Below are positions 7,961 to 17,283 of a stretch of DNA of 63,407 bases, piece by piece. The notes under the pieces are model-generated. The model searched no databases and had not been told where the DNA came from. It saw only the letters and a program-made list of their open reading frames with translations. A program made the translations under genes and the position numbers. Numbering within the stretch: the stretch's first letter is position 1; every line of letters starts with the position of its first letter. The stretch is from Pseudomonadota bacterium (lineage in GTDB: Bacteria; Pseudomonadota; Gammaproteobacteria; Burkholderiales; Burkholderiaceae_C), in NCBI GenBank assembly GCA_021847345.1, contig JAJZTW010000017.1:1-63407 (forward strand). The letters are read 5' to 3'.

Positions 7961-10372
7961 GTGAACGCAATGACAGATCTTCCCCTCGGCTCGGTGCTCG
8001 ACCATCTCCAGGCGATGAGCCAGCCGCTGGTGCTGGCCGACGCCGGCATGAACATCCGCTTCGTGAACCGAGCGGCCCAGGAAATGTTCGGCCGCCTGGA
8101 GTCCCGCATCCGCGAGGACCTGCCGTCCTTCGACGCGGCGCGCCTGGTCGGCGCTCCCCTGGAGAGCCTGCACGCGCAAGGCATGGCCATCCGCGACAAG
8201 GTCGCGGCGCTGACGCGCCCGACGGCCTTCGACATGCGCCTGGGCGGCGCAGAGCTCAGCTGCAGCGTGGATCCGGTGTTCGACGAGGGTGGCACCCGCG
8301 TGGCCACGCTGGTCGAGTGGAAGGAGCGCGGCGCGGCCGACGCGACCAGCCGCCTGCTGGCGGACCTGGGCGAGATGGCGCGCCAGCATGAGCTGGGCGA
8401 CATCGACGCGGTGATCGACGCGTCGCGCTACCAGGGCCAGTTCGCCGAGGTGGCCCGGTCGGTGAACACCATGGTCGGCAGCCACATCGCCGTCAAGCGC
8501 GCCGCCATGGCCTGCGTGGCGGAGATCGCCGGCGGCAACTTCGACGCGCCGCTCGAGCGCTTCCCCGGCAAGAAGGCCTTCATCAACGACACCATCGAGC
8601 GCCTGCGGGACAATCTGCGCGGCCTGATCGGAGCCATGAACCACATGTCCTCCGAGCACGACAAGGGCGACATCGACGTGTTCATCGATGCGTCGCGCTT
8701 CGGTGGAGCCTTCGGTGCGATGGCCGACGGGATCAACAACATGGTCGCCGGGCACATCGCGGTGAAAAAGAAGGCCATGGCCTGCGTGGCGGCGTTCGCG
8801 AACGGGAATTTCGACGCCGAGCTCGAGCGCTTCCCCGGCAAGAAGGCCTTCATCAACGACACCATCGAGACCCTGCGCGGCAACCTCAAGGGCCTGATCG
8901 CCGAGCTGCAGCGCCTGATCGCCGCGTCGGCCGACGGGCAGCTGGGCGAGCGCGGGCGCACCGGGGATCTCAAGGGCGATTTCGCGGCATTGGTGGGAGG
9001 CATCAACCGCATGCTCGACGAAATCCTCCTGCCCATCGCCGAGGGCAACCGCATCCTGCGCCAGATCCGCGGCGGCAACCTGCGGGAGAAGGTGGAAATC
9101 GCCTGCAAGGGCGACCACGAGCAGATGAAGATCGCCATCAACGGAGTGCACGCCTGGCTCGAAGAGCTGATCTCCTTCGTGACCCATGTCGCCAACGGCG
9201 ACCTGGCGGTGGACATGGGCAAGGCGTCCGACGAGGACCAGATCCACGAATGGCTGATGCTGCTGAAGAACAACATCGGCAACATCGCACGCGACACGGC
9301 GATGCTGTCGCAGTCGATCGTCGACGGACGCCTCGACCGCAGCGTGGACGCCAGCGCGTATGCCGGTGAGTACCGCAAGATCATCGAGGCCTTCGGTCGC
9401 GCCTTCGACGGTCTGAACGCGACCTTCGGCCAGGTCGTCGACGCCGTCGAGCAGGTCAGCGAGGCGTCGCAGCAGCTCAGCGCGGCGTCGCAGGACATGG
9501 CCTCCTCGTCGGAGGAGCAGTCGGCGGCGGTCGAGGAGGTCACCGCCAGCCTCGAGCAGACCGACAGCCAGGTCAAGGCCAATACCGACAACGCGAATGC
9601 GGCGAACCACCTGGTCAGCGAGACCTCGCAGTTCGCCACCAAGGGGCAGGACAAGATGGCGGCGATGAGCGAGGCGATGGCGGCCATCAACAGCTCCTCG
9701 CAGAACATCGCCAAGATCATCAAGGTGATCGACGAGATCGCCTTCCAGACCAACATCCTGGCGCTCAACGCCGCGGTGGAGGCCGCGCGGGCGGGCCAGC
9801 ACGGGCGCGGCTTCGCCGTGGTCGCGCAGGAGGTGAGAAACCTCGCCGGGCGCAGCGCGAAGGCGGCGCGCGAGACCGCCGAGCTGATCGAGGACTCGTC
9901 CAAGCGCGTGACGCAGGGGGTGAGCATCGCCGCCGAGACCGGCAGCGCGCTCGAGGCCATCGTGGGCAACGTCGTGAAGGTGCGCGACCTGGTGTCGGAA
10001 ATCGCCACGGCGAGCGCCGAGCAGTCGCGTGGGGTATCGCAGATCAACACCGCGATGGGGCAGGTGGCCACCGCCGCGCAGCAGGGCAGCCAGCAGGCGG
10101 AGGAGCTGGCGTCGTCGTCGGCCCAGCTCAGCAGCGTGGCAGCCCAGCTGCACGAGGAGATGGCACGCTTCAAGCTGCGTCCGCGCCAGGCGGCGAACAC
10201 CGTCGTGCCGGGCCTGGGCGAGCTCACGCCCGAGCAGCTGCGCCAGCTCAAGGCGCTGCTGCTGGCGCAGGACTCGGCACCGCGCAAGGAGCCTCGTCCG
10301 GCGGCGCGCCGCGGGGCTCCCGGGCGGGTGCTGCCGCTCGACGCCGACGAGCGCGGCTTCAAGCACTTCTGA
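7961..10372 (+). CDS. Cytoplasmic methyl-accepting chemotaxis protein with tandem sensor repeats
   Basis: An 803-residue receptor with no transmembrane segment. It begins with a PAS-like domain (about 15-125). Two near-identical blocks of about 90 residues follow (about 145-230 and 235-325), each containing GDID, IDASR, HIAVK and [15 protein letters not shown], in a run of HAMP-like linkers. The C-terminal signalling hairpin has the conserved tip ([23 protein letters not shown]). The last five residues, GFKHF, fit the aromatic-x2-aromatic pattern of CheR-docking tails. Start is GTG at 7961 behind AAGGAG. It is expected to sit in a cytoplasmic array with the CheW encoded upstream. The ligand is unknown. 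Confidence 0.92.
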   Translation: MNAMTDLPLGSVLDHLQAMSQPLVLADAGMNIRFVNRAAQEMFGRLESRIREDLPSFDAARLVGAPLESLHAQGMAIRDKVAALTRPTAFDMRLGGAELSCSVDPVFDEGGTRVATLVEWKERGAADATSRLLADLGEMARQHELGDIDAVIDASRYQGQFAEVARSVNTMVGSHIAVKRAAMACVAEIAGGNFDAPLERFPGKKAFINDTIERLRDNLRGLIGAMNHMSSEHDKGDIDVFIDASRFGGAFGAMADGINNMVAGHIAVKKKAMACVAAFANGNFDAELERFPGKKAFINDTIETLRGNLKGLIAELQRLIAASADGQLGERGRTGDLKGDFAALVGGINRMLDEILLPIAEGNRILRQIRGGNLREKVEIACKGDHEQMKIAINGVHAWLEELISFVTHVANGDLAVDMGKASDEDQIHEWLMLLKNNIGNIARDTAMLSQSIVDGRLDRSVDASAYAGEYRKIIEAFGRAFDGLNATFGQVVDAVEQVSEASQQLSAASQDMASSSEEQSAAVEEVTASLEQTDSQVKANTDNANAANHLVSETSQFATKGQDKMAAMSEAMAAINSSSQNIAKIIKVIDEIAFQTNILALNAAVEAARAGQHGRGFAVVAQEVRNLAGRSAKAARETAELIEDSSKRVTQGVSIAAETGSALEAIVGNVVKVRDLVSEIATASAEQSRGVSQINTAMGQVATAAQQGSQQAEELASSSAQLSSVAAQLHEEMARFKLRPRQAANTVVPGLGELTPEQLRQLKALLLAQDSAPRKEPRPAARRGAPGRVLPLDADERGFKHF

Positions 10373-10390
10373 TCGGGCGAGGGTGCGGCC

Positions 10391-11404
10391 GTGAGTTCGG
10401 CAAACCGGTCCGGCGAGCCCGTCGGCGAGGCCGACGGGGCGACGCAGGCGCTGTATCGTGCGCTGGTGTTCGATGCCGAGCTGCTGCCGCTGCCGCAAAG
10501 CGCGAAGGCGGCCCTGCACGAGCTGTGCAGGGCCATGCTGGCCAGCGGGGTGTTCACCGCCGCCGAGGTGGTCGAGCCCGACGCGGCGCACGGCGGCTGG
10601 AATTGCGTCGGCGGGTGCCGCGAATGCGCAGCCGCGGTCGCCGAGTTGCCCGGCGTGGCGGCGGCGGCGGCCAGGAGCTGGCGCGATGGCTCGGTGCAGA
10701 CCGTGCCGGGGCAGGGCGGCGCGACTTGCGCGGTGGTGGCTCCTGTGCGGCGCGCCGGCGGCACGCGCCAGCTGCTGTTGCTCGGCGGCGCGCTCGAGCA
10801 GGCCATGGCAGAGCCGGCGCTGGCGCTGGTCGGCCGCGCCGGCGAACTGCTGGGTCACGCGCTGGACCAGATTGACTGGAAGGCCGGGCTGATGCGCGAC
10901 TGCGCGCTGCAGGGCTACGCCGCGCGCCACGACCTGCGCACCGGGCTGCCCAACGAGCTGGCTTTCGCCGAGCGCATCGGGCGAGCCTGCGCGCTCGGCG
11001 CGTCGGAGCAGGGCTGCTTCGCGGTGGGCCTGTTGCGCGTGGCCCGTGGCGTGGGCCGGGAAACGGCCGGCGCGGATTCCGCGCCACGCGAGTTCGCGCG
11101 CCTGCTGCGCGCGACGTCGCGGCAACGCGACCTGGTCGCGCTGCTCGACGACGGGGCGTTCGGCCTGCTCATCCGCGATCTGGACCCGGCATGTGCGCAG
11201 CCGGCGCTGGACCAGGTGCTGCGACGCTGGACCGATACCCTGCAGGCGGCCAGCGGGCCGTCGCTGCTGCTGCGGGTCGGCGTGGCCTTGGCTCCGGCGC
11301 GGCCCGAGCAGGCTGCCGAGCTGTTGTGCCTGGCCCGCGGCGCATTGCAGCAAGCCGAGCTCGCCGGAGCCGGGCAGAGCTGCTGGCGAGTCGTGACGGC
11401 GTAA
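10391..11404 (+). CDS. GAF-like plus degenerate GGDEF protein
   Basis: A 337-residue protein. The N-terminal half resembles a GAF domain with a small Cys cluster (NCVGGCREC). The C-terminal half starts with ARHDLRTGLPNELAF, the usual GGDEF-domain entry, but the active-site loop reads DDGAF instead of GGDEF and the Mg/GTP-binding residues are missing. It is very unlikely to make c-di-GMP and more likely acts as a GTP-, nucleotide- or protein-binding domain. GTG start, 18 bp after the receptor stop, so probably in the same transcript as the chemosensory genes. Confidence 0.8.
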   Translation: MSSANRSGEPVGEADGATQALYRALVFDAELLPLPQSAKAALHELCRAMLASGVFTAAEVVEPDAAHGGWNCVGGCRECAAAVAELPGVAAAAARSWRDGSVQTVPGQGGATCAVVAPVRRAGGTRQLLLLGGALEQAMAEPALALVGRAGELLGHALDQIDWKAGLMRDCALQGYAARHDLRTGLPNELAFAERIGRACALGASEQGCFAVGLLRVARGVGRETAGADSAPREFARLLRATSRQRDLVALLDDGAFGLLIRDLDPACAQPALDQVLRRWTDTLQAASGPSLLLRVGVALAPARPEQAAELLCLARGALQQAELAGAGQSCWRVVTA

Positions 11405-11499
11405 TGGGCGTAATGGCGACGTAACGAATCATTGCCGTGACCAGGCTCCCGTAACGCTGCTTGCGCAGAGCGCGTCGATCGGCAAAAATTGTCACCAGC

Positions 11500-12324
11500 A
11501 TGCCGACCACCCAACAAGGCGACGAGCCCGTCCAGCAACCCGCAGAAGCCGGGCCTCGCTGCGCACCGGGCGAGGCTGCCGGTTGCGCCATCTGCCGCGA
11601 CGGCCTGCAAAGCCCCTTCGAGTTCAGCTTCGGCTACCAGCCGATCGTCGACCTGGTGTCGCGCAGCATCTTCGCGCACGAGGCGCTGGTGCGCGGACCG
11701 GCCGGCGAGCCTGCGGGCAGCGTGCTCGGGCGCATCAGCGATGCCAATCGCTACCACTTCGACCAGGCCTGCCGGGTGGTGGCCATCGACCTCGCATGCG
11801 ACCTCGGCCTGATCGAGCGCGGCAGCGAGAAGCTGTCGATCAACTTCCTGCCGCACGCGGTGTACCGGCCGGAGGTATGCATCCAGACCACGTTGCAGAT
11901 CGCCCGCAAGCGCGGACTCGACGTCGGGCACGTGATCTTCGAGGTCACCGAGGGCGACCGCATCGAGGACGGCCCCTGGTTCGCGCAGATCCTGCGCGAG
12001 TACAAGCGCCAGGGCTTTCTCACCGCGATCGACGATTTCGGTGCCGGCTACGCCGGGCTTCGCCTGCTGGCCGATTTCCAGCCCGACCTGATCAAGCTCG
12101 ACATGGACCTCGTGCGCAACGTGGACAAGCTGCCGGCACGCCAGGCGATCGCCCGCGCGGTGATCCGCATGGCCCAGGACATGCGCATCGCGCTGGTCGT
12201 CGAGGGCATCGAAACCCCCGGCGAGCGCGACTTCTTCCTGCACGAGGGCGTTCACCTGTTCCAGGGCTTCCTGTTCGCCAGGCCGGTGTTTCGCGGCCTG
12301 GCGCGAGCCGCCGACGCGATCTGA
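11500..12324 (+). CDS. Stand-alone EAL phosphodiesterase with N-terminal Cys motif
   Basis: A 274-residue EAL protein. All key motifs are visible: HEALVRG, SINFLP, VTEGDRI, AIDDFGAGYAGL, IKLDMDLVR and VEGIETPGE. Hydrolysis of c-di-GMP to pGpG is therefore likely. Before the domain lies a short Cys-rich stretch (CAPGEAAGCAIC) that could bind metal or respond to redox state. Start is the ATG at 11500; a 95-bp gap with several GTAA repeats separates it from the preceding gene. It ends 42 bp from the convergent GGDEF gene. Confidence 0.9.
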   Translation: MPTTQQGDEPVQQPAEAGPRCAPGEAAGCAICRDGLQSPFEFSFGYQPIVDLVSRSIFAHEALVRGPAGEPAGSVLGRISDANRYHFDQACRVVAIDLACDLGLIERGSEKLSINFLPHAVYRPEVCIQTTLQIARKRGLDVGHVIFEVTEGDRIEDGPWFAQILREYKRQGFLTAIDDFGAGYAGLRLLADFQPDLIKLDMDLVRNVDKLPARQAIARAVIRMAQDMRIALVVEGIETPGERDFFLHEGVHLFQGFLFARPVFRGLARAADAI

Positions 12325-12366
12325 AGTCTGGCAGGCGTCTGCGCCGGCTGCGGCCGGCGCGATGGT

Positions 12367-13566
12367 TCACGGCTTCGCCTGCGGCGGGCTACCCTGCTGA
12401 TCGACGTCCGACGCGCCCTGCAGGCCCAGCTGCCACCAGCTCGCCCGCGTGGCCTTGCGCTGCTTGAGCTGGTACATCGCGATATCCGCCTGTCGCAGCA
12501 GCATGTCCATGTCGCTCGCGTCGACCGGGTAGCGCGCAACGCCCATGGTCATGTGCAGCCGCGCCAGTTCGTCCGGCGCCACGCGGATCGGCGTGGCCGT
12601 GGCGGCCTCGATGCGGGCGAAGGCCGCGCCGAGCTCCAGCGTGGCGCGCTGCGGGTCGATATCCTCGATGACCACGGCGAACTCGTCGCCGCCCAGGCGC
12701 GCCACGATCTCGCTGGCGCGCAGCGCCTGCCGCCAGCGTCGCGCGGCCTCGCGCAACAGTGCGTCGCCGGCATCGTGGCCGAGGCGATCGTTGACCTGCT
12801 TGAAATCGTCCAGGTCGATGTAGCCCACCGCCACCTCGGTGCCGTTGCGCCGGGCACGCGCCAGCGCCAGCTGCAGTCGCTGGTGCAGCGCGTGGCGATT
12901 GGGCAGCCCGGTGAGCTCGTCGTGCAGCGAGCGTCGCGACGCGTGCGCGTGCATGCGTGACAACTCGAGGAAGGACGACTGGATGCGGTACGTGGCCACT
13001 GTCAGATAGGCGAAATACAGCACGCTCAGGCCGCCCACCGAGCGCAGCGCCGAATCCTGCGCGCCGAGCAGGCGCGCGCACACGACCAGCGCCGAGGGCA
13101 GCGTGAACAGCAGTGCAGACGGCGCATCGGACGATTGCTGGGCGACGCCGGCACCGCAAACCGCGATGACCACGGAGGCGACCAGGAGCTCGTCGAAGGG
13201 CGTGCCCGGGGCGACGATCAGCGGCAGCATGGCCCACGACAGGCCCAGGCCGAACACGCTCGCGCGCAGCCACAGCAGCCAGCGCCTGGCGTCGCGCGTG
13301 CGTGCCATGTCGCGGCGCGCGGCCAGCCACACGCCGATGCGTCCGGCATGCGCCGCCAGCAGCACGGCCAGCCAGGCCAGCAGGCGATCGGCACTCGCCT
13401 GCTCGCGCAGGATCCAGGCCACCACGGCGGCCGGAATCACGCTGCCGGCCAGCCCCACCGGAATGGTCCGCAGCAGTGCCCGCGCCTGGTCCGACGAGGT
13501 GTCGATCTCGTCGCTCGGGGCGCCGGCCTGGCGCTGTCCTGCCGCTTCGGGTTCGGGTCCGGTCAT
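12367..13566 (-). CDS. Membrane diguanylate cyclase (GGDEF)
   Basis: A 399-residue protein with an N-terminal membrane region of about five or six hydrophobic segments (residues about 35-195) and a C-terminal GGDEF domain. The active site RLGGDEFAVV is intact, as is the HDELTGLPNR entry. At the position of the product-inhibition I-site (RxxD) the sequence is RASE, so feedback inhibition may be lost or weak. Start is ATG 13566. It is convergent with the EAL gene at 11500-12324, an opposing enzyme pair. No extracellular sensor domain is obvious. Confidence 0.9.
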   Translation of the reverse strand: MTGPEPEAAGQRQAGAPSDEIDTSSDQARALLRTIPVGLAGSVIPAAVVAWILREQASADRLLAWLAVLLAAHAGRIGVWLAARRDMARTRDARRWLLWLRASVFGLGLSWAMLPLIVAPGTPFDELLVASVVIAVCGAGVAQQSSDAPSALLFTLPSALVVCARLLGAQDSALRSVGGLSVLYFAYLTVATYRIQSSFLELSRMHAHASRRSLHDELTGLPNRHALHQRLQLALARARRNGTEVAVGYIDLDDFKQVNDRLGHDAGDALLREAARRWRQALRASEIVARLGGDEFAVVIEDIDPQRATLELGAAFARIEAATATPIRVAPDELARLHMTMGVARYPVDASDMDMLLRQADIAMYQLKQRKATRASWWQLGLQGASDVDQQGSPPQAKP

Positions 13567-13748
13567 GGGCCGCGTCGACAGCCTGTCATAGGGGGCGGGC
13601 GCGCGAACCAGCCCAGACTTCTGGCGCGCATTGCGGAACTGTAGCGAAGCCGCGGGCCATGCCGGTAGCGGCCCGGCGCCATGGCGTCACGCCGCGCTGA
13701 ACCACGTCGCCCCGTGCCGCGGCGAGCACGAGGCGATCGGGGCGTGGA

Positions 13749-14081
13749 TCAGCGCGCCCCGGTCGGCTTGCCGGCCGAACTCGAATGCGAGCTGCTCAGC
13801 GCCTTGCGCGTGGCGTGGTAGCCGTGCTTGACGCCATGGGCCACGTCCGAGCCGACGGTCTTGGCCGCGTGCACGACACCGTGGCCGGTATCGGCTCCGA
13901 CGCGCACGATGGCGTGACCGGCATGCGAAGCGTCCTGCTTGAGGTCGTGCCCGTACTGGGACAGGGTCACGGCGCCCGCGCTGCCGCAGGCCATGAGCAG
14001 GGCGCCGGCTGCGCCGAGCAGGCGCAGCGCGCCGCCGCGACTGGCGTGAATGGGTGTTTTCGGGTGACTGTGCATCGTCAT
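13749..14081 (-). CDS. Small secreted His-rich protein of unknown function
   Basis: A 110-residue protein with a signal peptide (GALRLLGAAGALLMACGSAGA) and a mature part rich in His, Lys, Ser and Ala (HDLKQDASHAGHAIV, VKHGYHATRKALSSSH). An alternative lipoprotein cleavage at the LMAC Cys is conceivable. The ATG at 14081 is preceded by AGGAG. The mature chain looks amphipathic or disordered. I do not recognise the family. It is flanked by the GGDEF gene on the same strand and about 350 bp of apparently non-coding DNA upstream. Confidence 0.6.
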   Translation of the reverse strand: MTMHSHPKTPIHASRGGALRLLGAAGALLMACGSAGAVTLSQYGHDLKQDASHAGHAIVRVGADTGHGVVHAAKTVGSDVAHGVKHGYHATRKALSSSHSSSAGKPTGAR

Positions 14082-14435
14082 CGAGCTCTCCTGGTCGGTT
14101 GGGCCGCGTGCCCGTGCCATCATCCCCCCGCTGCGGCCGCCGTCGCGCAGGGCGCGGCGGACTGGCCACGGTATGTTCAGACGCTATTTTGCCAGGGTGC
14201 GGGGCATCCGGCCTCGCCTGGGAGCGTGGCCAAGGTCTGGGAGCCTCGGCGGCAGAAGCAGAGCCTGCTGCCGCCCGGACTCCTCCGCGCGTGCCCGGCG
14301 CCGGGTGCCCAAAAAGTGGGCAGCCCAGCCGGCGCCCGCGTTTGCAGGGCTCGCGGGCGTGTCAAGAGGGCGGATTCCCACAGCTTCTGTGGATTACCGC
14401 CGGGCTGCCGGGAGGCCCCGGCGTGGCCGCTGGCC
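14082..14435. other. Gene-free interval with one small perfect hairpin
   Basis: No convincing coding sequence on either strand. It should hold the promoter of the small secreted protein gene (reading left) and the 3' end of the SARP-type regulator transcript. A perfect 6-bp hairpin (CCACAG-CTT-CTGTGG, 14378-14392) lies 44 bp after the regulator stop and may help end that transcript; there is no T-run. Confidence 0.5.
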
Positions 14436-15200
14436 TCAGGCCGTGGCCAGCGGGCGCTCGCGCCTGGCGACGAACTCGTCCAGCACCTGCTGCTCGTCGA
14501 GCAGGATGCGCGCGTGCAGCCGGGTGGTGTGCACGCCGGGCTCGACACCCAGCAGCCGGCGCGTGGTCTCGCGGAAGCGCTCGAACACACGCAGCGCCGA
14601 CGAGCGGTCATGGTCGAGCAGATGGCACAGCATCAGGTGCCGACACGCCGACTCGTTGAGCGGCGCCAGCACCAGGACCTTGTGCAGCAGCTCGATGCAG
14701 CGTTGGATCCGAGCCTCGGCTCGCTGCGACAGAACCTCTCGCACGATGGAGTCGACGGCCTGCGCGACCATCAGGTCGCGAAAGCCCTCGACCATGCACT
14801 CGATCTGCTCGAGGCCGCGCAGGTCGATGCCGCTGAGCAGGGGAGTGTCGGCCAGCGCAAGCGCGGTTTCCAGCGGCATGTCCTGGGAGCGGCGCAGCGA
14901 GCTCAGGTCGTGCTCGACCTGCGCCGACAACTGCAGTTCGGGGCCGTCGCTGCCCAGCAGCGCCGGCTCCAGCTGTCGCAACTTGTGCACCCGCAGGCGC
15001 ATGCTGGCCAGTTGCTTGTCGGGATCGGCCTCCGGCCACAGGCAGGCGGCCAGGTCGATGCGAGCGCAGCGGCCCCTGGCCGCCAGCATGAACAGCAACA
15101 GGGCCAGCTTGCGGTCGGAGATGGTCGTGGCCACGCCGTCGCGGACCATCTTCGGCATGCCGAGGAATTCGAGCCGGAGCCTGCTGGTGGGGGGCGTCAT
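14436..15200 (-). CDS. SARP/BTAD-type transcriptional activator
   Basis: A 254-residue protein. The N-terminal winged-helix region (RLRLEFLGMPKMVRDG to LRVHKLRQLEPAL, with LACLWPEADPDKQLASMRLRVHKLR in spaced form) is typical of AfsR/SARP DNA-binding domains, with the ACLWPE motif. The C-terminal half is the bacterial transcriptional activator (BTAD) helical repeat region, including a segment like RHLMLCHLLDHDRSSALRVFERF. Start chosen at ATG 15200 rather than the TTG one codon earlier. No ATPase domain follows, so it is a short stand-alone form. The target genes are unknown. Confidence 0.8.
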   Translation of the reverse strand: MTPPTSRLRLEFLGMPKMVRDGVATTISDRKLALLLFMLAARGRCARIDLAACLWPEADPDKQLASMRLRVHKLRQLEPALLGSDGPELQLSAQVEHDLSSLRRSQDMPLETALALADTPLLSGIDLRGLEQIECMVEGFRDLMVAQAVDSIVREVLSQRAEARIQRCIELLHKVLVLAPLNESACRHLMLCHLLDHDRSSALRVFERFRETTRRLLGVEPGVHTTRLHARILLDEQQVLDEFVARRERPLATA

Positions 15201-15450
15201 CAAGGTACTTGTGGGTGTGCAATTGCGCTTACCCCATTAGATGCGTGCCGCGTGCCCCTTGGCGAGGATCAAAGGTAAATGCTGCTTTACACAGCCGGCC
15301 TGCAAGTTCCGCGTGCAGCGCGCCGTCCGACGGGGACGCCCGGCTGCGGGCCCGCAGATCCATGGTGTCAAGGTGTGTTTCCTGCGCAACATGCCGGCAT
15401 CAGCCAGCGGCGCGTGGCCAGCGTCGGCCTGGGGATTCGCTCACACCTTG

Positions 15451-15840
15451 TCAGGCTCCGTTCCGGGAGCGCGAGACCCGTCCCAGCAGGTGGTTGCCCA
15501 GCCCCAGCAGCAGCAGGCCGCCCAGCAGCGCGGGCAGGTCCTTCAGCAGGTGCCGCGCGGCACGATGCTCCCGCTGGCGCCAGGTGGCCTCGGCCACCTC
15601 GCGGCCTCCGGGCAACGCGGCCAGTCCCGCGCCGAGTTCCCCGAGCAGGTCGTCGCGCGCCCGAGCGCTGCGCTGCAGGCGCTGCAGGTCGCCGGGCTGT
15701 CCGCTGTGCAGTTCACGCAGCGCGCGATGCGCGCGCACCCAGTGACTGGCGTCGATCGCGCCATGCCAGGCACCCCATCCGGTGGCGCCCAGGCCGCACA
15801 GCACGAGCAGCACGCCCCAGACCAGCTTGCGAATGTCCAT
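15451..15840 (-). CDS. Small membrane protein, unknown function
   Basis: A 129-residue protein with an N-terminal hydrophobic helix (about residues 7-26), a charged Arg/Glu-rich helical middle, and a second hydrophobic helix near residues 103-120. The termini would be on the same side of the membrane. ATG at 15840 preceded by GGAAACC. It lies 56 bp downstream of the pagP-like gene on the same strand and may share its transcript. I do not recognise a family. Confidence 0.55.
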   Translation of the reverse strand: MDIRKLVWGVLLVLCGLGATGWGAWHGAIDASHWVRAHRALRELHSGQPGDLQRLQRSARARDDLLGELGAGLAALPGGREVAEATWRQREHRAARHLLKDLPALLGGLLLLGLGNHLLGRVSRSRNGA

Positions 15841-15896
15841 CGTGGTTTCCTGTCCGGGGGCCCGGGCCGCGTTCGATGCCGCCGTGCGGCAAGGGC

Positions 15897-16466
15897 TCAG
15901 CGAAACGCGATTCGAGCGAAGAAAAACGCCACGTTGCCGTTGTTCAGGCTGTTCGATACCCGCGGCAGGTAGGTGCCGTAGAAGCGAACCGAGCCGACGC
16001 CGATGGATACCAGGGGCAGCGCGATCGGAAACGGGATGTTGTTGAAAATGTCGGCGCGCGAGGTCACGGCCGCCGTGTAGCCCAGGCCGAGCACCAGCGG
16101 GCCGCCATCGGGGTGCCAGTCCCACTGCTTGGCGTAGCCGACCACCGGCTGGGCATTGCGATGCGAGTCCGAGAACACCATCGCGTACACCATCTCGTCG
16201 TTGCCTTGCGAGTCCACCAGATGCTTGCCGCCGCCGAAGCCCCAGGCGTGGCTGTTGAGGGTGGCCAGCTTGGCCGCGGTGTAGGTGTGCGGGTCGTGCC
16301 AGGTGTAGCCGGTCAGGAAAAGGTCCGGCTGGCCCTGGGTGTAGATGGTCTGCAGGTGGTCGCGTACGCCGGCGAGCCAGTCCTCGCTCGAACTCAGCAC
16401 GTTCGCCAGGCAGGCCGGTGCGCTCAGCGCGAACAGGGCAAGCAGGCCCAGCAGGGAGCGTCGCAT
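15897..16466 (-). CDS. pagP: PagP-type lipid A palmitoyltransferase
   Basis: An outer-membrane eight-strand barrel enzyme that moves a palmitoyl chain from phospholipid to lipid A. Recognisable family segments are GYTWHDPHTYT, LNSHAWGFGGGKHL, YAMVFSDSH, GYAKQW, TAAVTSRADIFNNIPFP, and VRFYGTYLPR near the end. The catalytic His (TWHD) and the Asp-Ser pair (FSDSH) are present. Start chosen at ATG 16466, giving a signal peptide MRRSLLGLLALFALSAPA and a length of 189 residues, close to the family norm; an ATG at 16520 would add an unusually long N-terminus. It probably contributes to resistance to cationic peptides. Confidence 0.88.
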   Translation of the reverse strand: MRRSLLGLLALFALSAPACLANVLSSSEDWLAGVRDHLQTIYTQGQPDLFLTGYTWHDPHTYTAAKLATLNSHAWGFGGGKHLVDSQGNDEMVYAMVFSDSHRNAQPVVGYAKQWDWHPDGGPLVLGLGYTAAVTSRADIFNNIPFPIALPLVSIGVGSVRFYGTYLPRVSNSLNNGNVAFFFARIAFR

Positions 16467-16663
16467 GTGCCTTGGCAGGACGGCGGACACGACGGCACGA
16501 GGCAGGCGGAAAAGGGTCATGGGGGGTCGATGGGGCTCCGGGCGGCGGCAGCGCGGGATTGCCCGCAAGGCGCCTGAAGGGCTCTATTGTTGCCGCGAAC
16601 CGGCTTGGTTCGCTGGCCGTTTCGTTGCGTTACCGACTCTTGCGGGTTGCGCGCCTGGCGCGT

Positions 16664-17002
16664 TCACTGCCACGCGTAATGGCGGCTGCAGGACGGCGCA
16701 TGGTCGGCGCGCCGATGGGCCTGCAGCAGCAGCGACAGTTCGCGCACCGCGTCGATGCACTCCGGGGTCGCGGGCAGCTCGCCCTGGCGCAGGTGCAGCA
16801 GTGCCGCGCGCGCGGCACGCAGGTGCTGGCGCCCGAAGGCGCTCCAGGACGCCTCCACGGCATCGATGGCCTCGATCGCGCGCTGCGCGGCGGCCGCCGG
16901 CGCCTGGCTGCCGATGCGCGCCTGCGCCAGGACGCGGCGCGCGTGCTCGAGTTCGCCGAGCAGGTCCGAGTAGGTCTGCATCGCATAAGGACTGATGGTC
17001 AT
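16664..17002 (-). CDS. Small helical protein, unknown function
   Basis: A 112-residue, mostly alpha-helical, soluble-looking protein (YSDLLGELEHARRVLAQARIG, VEASWSAFGRQHLRAARAALLHL). The ATG at 17002 has a good ribosome site (AAGGAGG about 9 bases upstream), which makes this a real gene rather than chance. It is divergent from the large GAF/GGDEF/EAL gene at 17284, with about 280 bp between. I do not recognise the family; it may be a helical accessory protein. Confidence 0.55.
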   Translation of the reverse strand: MTISPYAMQTYSDLLGELEHARRVLAQARIGSQAPAAAAQRAIEAIDAVEASWSAFGRQHLRAARAALLHLRQGELPATPECIDAVRELSLLLQAHRRADHAPSCSRHYAWQ

Positions 17003-17283
17003 CGCGAGTTCCTCCTTCGCCGGCGCGGTGGCGCCGTGACAAGCCCTTCGGGCCGACTGCCCGGCCGGCGTGTCCAGGGGCCGGGCGGCTTGCGTGAAAA
17101 ACGCCCGCAAGTTACGCAGGGAATGTGTCGCTTTTATTGCTGGCGGCCTGCGGTGACGCCTGCTGGCTCCGATGCCGTCCCCGCGATTCGTCGTGCGTGC
17201 GAAAATTGCGCAAAAACGCGTGATCCTGGCGACAATAGGCCTCCCTTGAGGCCGTTCGGCAACAGGCGCGTCATACCCTGCTC

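Noticed and set aside
7769..11353. Very long open frame on the minus strand opposite the receptor and GGDEF-like genes
   Set aside because: It is antisense to well-recognised chemotaxis genes, has low-complexity His/Gln/Arg/Leu-rich translation and no domain; long shadow frames are expected at this GC content.
14082..14435. Small RNA or hidden gene in the gap before the SARP-type regulator
   Set aside because: Only one short hairpin without a T-run, no promoter-like pair, and no frame with a ribosome site.
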